NCBI GenBank assembly: GCA_020541345.1 | Contig: CP045239.1 | Location: 496,001 to 560,000 of the forward strand | Reading direction: 5' to 3' | From: Candidatus Ecksteinia adelgidicola | GTDB lineage: Bacteria; Pseudomonadota; Gammaproteobacteria; Enterobacterales; Enterobacteriaceae | DNA: 64,000 bases | In this document: positions 58,987 through 64,000 of the stretch, in pieces | How the letters are laid out: each line of letters begins with the position of its first letter | Numbering within the stretch: the first letter of the stretch is position 1 | The notes under the pieces: model-generated | Told to the model about the DNA's origin: nothing | What the model saw: the letters and a program-made list of their open reading frames with translations, nothing else | The model's database searches: none | Program-made: the position numbers and the translations under genes

Positions 58987-60637
58987 TTAAAAAAATCACT
59001 GTCTATATCTAAAATATAACTTTTAGATATTATTATAGAATATATAATGGTTATTAATTATTGATTAGTAGATTATATTTATTTTTATCTAACATATTTT
59101 TTTTATTATAAAATTATTAATATTTAAAATATTGTTATTTACTTTAAATTATGTAATTTTTATATCTTTTATGTATAATAATATTTCAGAATTAACTGTA
59201 TAAATAATATTTTTAATTTTAAAAATCAATTTTTAAACTTAACATATCATTTTTTTATATAATTTTTATTTGTTATTTTAGAATTAATTTTATATTAATT
59301 TAAATTAATAAATTGTATAACATTTATATTAGATGATTATTAATAAATTTTTGTTTTATTTTTTGTACAATTAAAAAAATATTTAAAATATTTTATTTTT
59401 ATGTATTTTTTTTATTAAAAAATTTTTTGTAATAAGATTAAAATTATAGTTTTAGTTATATTATACACTTTAATCGAATAATTTACACGTGTTTTTAAAT
59501 TAAAATATTTTTAATAAATATTAAAAATAACGTTTATATATTAAATATATATAATTATATTACAAAAATATAAAAAATAGATATTAAATATCATTTAATA
59601 ATTTATTAAATATTTATAAATTTATTAAATATTTATAGGAATTATATATCGATTAATTCTTAATAACAATTATCTGTATTTTTTTTTAAACAAAATATAC
59701 TTATATTATTTTTATAAAAACAATATTTTTTTTATATTTAAATAGAGATTAATATTTTTTATAAAAAATATTTTTTAATAATTTATATTGCATTATTTAA
59801 ATTTTAAAATCGTTTACTTATTATTATTTACGAACATTTAAATGATTGTATTATTTTTTATAAAAATGTTTTAATGAAATCTTTAATGATTTAGTTAATA
59901 AAAAATAAATGATTAACTCACTATTTATTATGTAAATTTTTAATTTTTATTTATAAATATTCTAAAAAAAACAAAAAATGTTTTATATAATCGAATAAAC
60001 AACAACATCATTAAAGTTATTTATTTTTTAATAACACGGTAATAATTATAAGATAGTTTAATGGAAAAATCTAATTTTATTCAAATATAATATATAAGAT
60101 GGTTTATATTTAATTTTTTTTGAAATATTATAAATAGTACTTATATTTAAATTATTTAAATAAGTTATAATAAAAACATTATATTTTTTTTATTTGACTA
60201 TTTTTATATTTTTTATGAAAATAATTCATGAAAAAAAATTTATGTAATTACGGTATAAAATAATATAATGTCGATTAATAATTTAATAAAAATTATAAAA
60301 AGATTATTTTTAAAAAAAAATAAAATATGTATTGTTTACATTTTTTTTTAAAAATATATTTTGAATTAATATTTATTTTATAAATTATTTAATATTATAA
60401 ATATTTTTTAATGAATAAATTTATTATTAAAAACTTTATCAAATAATATAAATTTTAAATAAAAATGTTTATATTTGATAATAATCATTATAAAATTAAT
60501 AAAAATTTTAAATTACATTCTATTAATTTAAGATAGTTAAATATATCAATGTTCATTTATTTAAAGTTACATATAAAATATAAAATAAATATCTTTATAA
60601 TATATGATTTAATTTTTTTATAAAAATAGGAGTTAGC
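58987..60637. other. Gene-free region
   Basis: About 1.65 kb between the divergent genes acpS and yggX. AT-rich, with a tandem duplication at 59601-59637. In E. coli mutY precedes yggX; no remnant is readable. Confidence 0.7.
59601..59637. repeat. 18-bp exact direct repeat, adjacent
   Basis: ATTTATTAAATATTTATA occurs at 59601-59618 and again at 59620-59637, a 19-base period. Likely slippage in AT-rich DNA. Confidence 0.6.
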
Positions 60638-60907
60638 ATGAATTGTATAATTTTTTGTACTTTTCTTCAATGTAATGCTGAAAAGCAAGATTTTCAAATT
60701 TATCCAGGTAATATTGGCAAACGTATTTTTAATGAAATATCTAAAGTCGCATGGAATCAATGGATAAAGAAACAAACTATATTGATTAATAAAAAAAAAT
60801 TAACTATGGAAAATGTGAATGATCGTAAATTTTTAGAAAAAGAAATGATTAAATTTTTATTTGAAAATCATACTTTAAAAACAAAAAATGATACTTCTTT
60901 TAAATGA
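60638..60907 (+). CDS. yggX: Fe(II)-trafficking protein YggX
   Basis: Small protein that protects Fe-S enzymes from oxidative damage and is proposed to move iron. 89 residues against 91. Conserved segments: [16 protein letters not shown] with the reactive cysteine near position 7, [21 protein letters not shown] near 26-46, and [10 protein letters not shown] near 50-59. AGGAG lies five bases before the ATG, a good site. A minus-strand open frame over the same bases is a shadow. Fits the Fe-S maintenance theme with isc genes and ygfZ. Confidence 0.95.
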   Translation: MNCIIFCTFLQCNAEKQDFQIYPGNIGKRIFNEISKVAWNQWIKKQTILINKKKLTMENVNDRKFLEKEMIKFLFENHTLKTKNDTSFK

Positions 60908-62055
60908 AAACATTAATAAAATTTATATTATTAATCTTTTTTATCATTTAATTATATAGCGTATACATGATATAAATATTTTTTTTCTTATTATTTTTTA
61001 TTTCTTGTTTTAAAAAAAAATAGCTTCTTTTAATTTAATTAAAATTATAAGAAATGATATAAATAAATAAAAGAATTATCTTAAAATATTGAAAAATTAT
61101 TAAGAATAAATAAAATTATTATTTTTAATCTTATAAGTTATAAAAAATATATTAATAAAAATTAAATTTATTATTATACTAATTTTTATTTGAATTATTA
61201 CAATTCAAGATATAACTACAATAAGTATTATTAAGTTTTTTATTAATAAATTTTTATAACTTTTTTTATTTAGTAACAATTTTAACTTGATTCATTTGAT
61301 TTTCATGTCAAAATTATTACTTTAACAAAAACTTTTTTTATTAAAGCACTAGATAATAAAAATTTTATTTAAAAAAATAAAAAAAATAAACATTTTGTTA
61401 ATGATTGTTTTTATATTAAATTATAAAATATATTTTTAATTTTTATTATATTTATCTTATAACTATGTATTCGTAATGTTATTAGTCAAATAAGCGTATT
61501 TATAAATATTTGTTAATTATATAAAAATATTTAAAAAAAATATAAAAGTAGAAACATTGCTTATTTTAAATAATTATATAGGTAAAATTAAATTTTTATT
61601 TATATATAATAAATTTTTATATGCATAAAATATAATCAAAAAAATATAAATACTAATGATAAAAAAACCTCTGATATAAAATTAAAATAAAAATAAATGT
61701 ATTTTATTATAAATATTAATTCTTTGAAGAAAAATATTATAATATGAATATGATTTATTTAGCATTACTTAAAAATAATTATTTAAATAAAATTTATCAT
61801 CCAGTATTATGTTTTTATATCATACTTACTAATATTATAACAATATTGTAATATATTAAAAACTTTCACAATAAAATTTTTTAGTTAAACTGATCAATTA
61901 ACTAAAAATTTAATAAAATATATTGAATGATTATTATTTAACTTTTTTATGTTAAATTATAATATAATTATTAAATAAAAACAATAAAATTTTTTAATAT
62001 TACAATGATAACTATAAACTTAGTTTTTTTATAATTATTATATTAAAAATAAAAA

Positions 62056-62086
62056 TAACATATTTTTTTTAAAAAAAAATATGTTA
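62056..62086. repeat. Near-perfect 31-bp palindrome
   Basis: Left arm TAACATATTTTTTTT and right arm AAAAAAAATATGTTA pair over 15 bases around one central A. All A-T. It could form a cruciform or an AT-only hairpin in RNA; no nearby gene explains it. Confidence 0.6.
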
Positions 62087-62717
62087 TATGCAGTTAAAAT
62101 ATAATTACATTTATCAAAAGTTAATGATAATAATATAATTAATAAAAAATTATAAAAAATATTTTTATAACCATTTATTATTCATTAAAATAAAAATATT
62201 TTATATATTGTTACGTTAAATATGTGTTTATTTTCATATTTTTATTAATTTTTAAATAAAATATGTTTATTTTATATTATAAAAATTATTAATATAATAA
62301 ATATTAATTAATATTTATTTTTATATAATTTAATTAAATATTTTAAAAATTATTAATATATTATTAATAATATTATTAATATTTTATATTTGAATAATGT
62401 GAATGTTAATTCTAAAATAAAATATCTTTAATATTAATTTATATATTTTATAATAATTTTATCTTTAACTATTTTTTATGAAGATATTAATTTTATATTA
62501 TTTTGTATGTTTTTAAATTATTATTATATATAGTAATTTTTTATAATAAATTAAAAAAAATTATTTTAATGTTTCGTTAATATTTCATTAAAGTAAGTTA
62601 TATTTATTATAATTTATAAATATTGTTTTAAATTATTTCTATATCAATATTTTAGTACTACAATTAATACAGATAAAAAATTTATTTATTTATGAAATAT
62701 TATAATATTTTTTATTG

Positions 62718-62760
62718 AAGTTAAAGTTAAGAAATTTTATTTAAGTTAAAGTTAAGAAAT
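62718..62760. repeat. 18-bp direct repeat, 25-bp period
   Basis: AAGTTAAAGTTAAGAAAT occurs identically at 62718-62735 and 62743-62760, separated by seven bases. The unit itself contains two GTTAA(A/G) steps. Confidence 0.65.
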
Positions 62761-62797
62761 ATTAATGTTTTATTAATAATAAATTAATATAAACTTT

Positions 62798-62829
62798 ATT
62801 AAGACATACTAGTATTAAGACATACTAGT
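62798..62829. repeat. 16-bp exact tandem duplication with ACTAGT
   Basis: Two identical units ATTAAGACATACTAGT at 62798-62813 and 62814-62829, followed by a partial third copy (ATACTAGTA) at 62840-62848. The ACTAGT core is palindromic, so this spot has three spaced ACTAGT sites. Confidence 0.7.
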
Positions 62830-63463
62830 AAATAATAATATACTAGTACATAATAGTATAAAAGTATTAAAAGTAATAATTTATTAAATATTATATATTG
62901 AGTGTAATTTTTTTATTAATATAGTTATGTAGTGTATTTTTCTTAAAAAAGAAACAATATCTTTTAATAATAATTAACTTTAATACTGTGGATTATATAG
63001 ATGTTTAATAATATATATAATATTATTAATAAAAAAATAACTAAAACGAAACATTTACATAAAAATAATATTTTATAAATATTTTAATATTTAAAAATAG
63101 TATATAATAAATACTATGAAAACATATTGATTCAAAATCAGTAAAATATTAAAAAAGTTTTAACTTTTTATTAAAATAATAAATATTGAAGTGTTAAAAA
63201 TTATTTTATTGTTTATTTTAAAAATATATTGTGTATTTTAAATTTAAAAATATTTATTTTAAGTATATATATAATATATACACTTTTTTTTAATAGAATA
63301 AATTTATATATTATTTAAATTTTTAGTTTTTAAAACCAAATATTGAATACTAAAAAATATTAATATATTTGTTACTGTTATTTTTATATAATCTTATATA
63401 TTTCAACTAATAATAGATACTTAAATACTTATATATAATAATATTAATATGAATAAAATATTG

Positions 63464-64000
63464 TTATTTATTTTTAACATTTTTATTTTTATTATAAATT
63501 GCTTGATATACTTTAAATTTATTATTTTGAGTTAGCACTTCATAACTACCAAATGTATTATTTAAGATCTGTTGATATGGTAAAAAACTATTAGCTACAA
63601 TACGAAAACGTCCACCAATTTTTAGATGTTTTAACGCGTTTTGAATTAGTAATTTTGCTACAGTTAAGTTTTTTTTTAAAGAATTATGAAACGGTGGATT
63701 AGAAATAATCATGTTAAAATTTCCTTTAACGTTTGAATAAACATTACTAGCTATTACTCTTCCTTGAATGTTATTAACTTTTAATGTTTCACAACTAGAA
63801 AATAATGCAGCTGCATGAACATCAGTTAAAGTCAGTTGAATATTTGGAGAAAATTTAGTAATGAACATTGATAATACACCCGAACCACAACCTATGTTAA
63901 GTACTTTCCCTTGAATAGATTTTTCAAAAGTTGATAAAAGTAGAGCACTTCCTTTATCTAAACCATTGTGACTAAAAACTCCAGGTAAAGTTTTAACTAC
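63464..64000 (-). CDS. rsmC: 16S rRNA m2G1207 methyltransferase RsmC (5' end outside window)
   Basis: Methylates N2 of G1207 in 16S rRNA with S-adenosylmethionine. The visible part is the C-terminal catalytic domain, about 178 residues, and the frame stays open to the right edge, so the N-terminal domain lies beyond the window. The ATG at 63868 is internal, not the start: upstream in frame one reads [16 protein letters not shown], then [14 protein letters not shown], the SAM-binding motif. Further on are the catalytic NPPFH ([10 protein letters not shown]) and [14 protein letters not shown]. All match RsmC strongly. The C-terminus is intact. Nothing suggests decay in the visible part. Confidence 0.94.
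   Translation of the reverse strand, partial: VVKTLPGVFSHNGLDKGSALLLSTFEKSIQGKVLNIGCGSGVLSMFITKFSPNIQLTLTDVHAAALFSSCETLKVNNIQGRVIASNVYSNVKGNFNMIISNPPFHNSLKKNLTVAKLLIQNALKHLKIGGRFRIVANSFLPYQQILNNTFGSYEVLTQNNKFKVYQAIYNKNKNVKNK

Larger units (their letters stand above)
60908..63463. other. Gene-free region, 2.6 kb
   Basis: AT-saturated DNA between yggX and the 3' end of rsmC. No gene readable. It holds a near-perfect palindrome at 62056-62086 and two neighbouring tandem duplications at 62718-62760 and 62798-62829. Confidence 0.7.

Noticed and set aside
60557-60775. Minus-strand open frame overlapping yggX
   Set aside because: Shadow of yggX, which has a strong ribosome-binding site and full homology on the plus strand.
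63464-63868. Short complete methyltransferase beginning at the ATG at 63868
   Set aside because: The frame stays open to 64000 and upstream residues include the SAM-binding motif GCGSGV, so this ATG is internal to rsmC.

Overview
The window looks like part of the chromosome of a strongly reduced, extremely AT-rich gammaproteobacterial endosymbiont derived from the Enterobacterales. Every recognisable protein aligns almost end to end with its E. coli counterpart. Several E. coli neighbourhoods survive: rph/yicC, cvpA..ubiX, rsmI..rnpB, suhB..iscSUA-hscBA-fdx, priA/rpmE and htpG-adk. I cannot name genus or host from sequence alone. I count 29 protein genes plus RNase P RNA, about 24.6 kb or 38-39% of the window. 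The rest is nearly pure A/T, including gene-free stretches of 5.8, 6.3 and 4.1 kb. I see no tRNA, rRNA, mobile element, CRISPR array or prophage.

Layout: 1-5.8 kb gene desert; rph (-) and yicC (+) diverging; cvpA and ubiX with purF missing between them; rsmI; rnpB with a consensus promoter; a 6.3 kb desert; hns with a clear terminator; suhB (-); the isc cluster iscS-iscU-iscA-hscB-hscA-fdx (+) without iscR, trmJ or a visible iscX; engB and mrcB (-); a 4.1 kb desert; priA (-) diverging from rpmE (+); trhO, typA, ybjG and yciB (-); htpG and adk (+) with a heat-shock-type promoter; ygfZ (+); a frame-disrupted pth, yqjA and acpS (-); yggX (+); and rsmC (-) running off the right edge.

Retained functions form a few modules: Fe-S assembly and repair (isc genes, ygfZ, yggX); RNA and ribosome work (rnpB, rph, yicC, rsmI, rsmC, trhO, engB, typA, rpmE, pth, suhB); envelope building and undecaprenyl carrier recycling (mrcB glycosyltransferase, ybjG, yqjA, yciB); replication restart (priA); folding and nucleotide balance (htpG, adk); and chromosome structure (hns).

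The most interesting signal is in the proteins. Three long, intact reading frames have lost catalytic motifs in one activity while keeping the rest of the protein. SuhB has lost most of its metal ligands. PBP1b keeps its glycosyltransferase residues but has lost the transpeptidase SxxK, SxN and KTG motifs. PriA keeps Walker A but has lost the DEEH, GSATP and GRAGR-type helicase motifs. In each case E. coli work describes a separable second role. In addition HscA lacks its C-terminal lid, with non-coding DNA where the lid should be, and the essential pth gene is broken by a one-base shift in an A10 tract, which suggests rescue by slippage. Residue comparisons rest on remembered E. coli sequences and should be confirmed by alignment.
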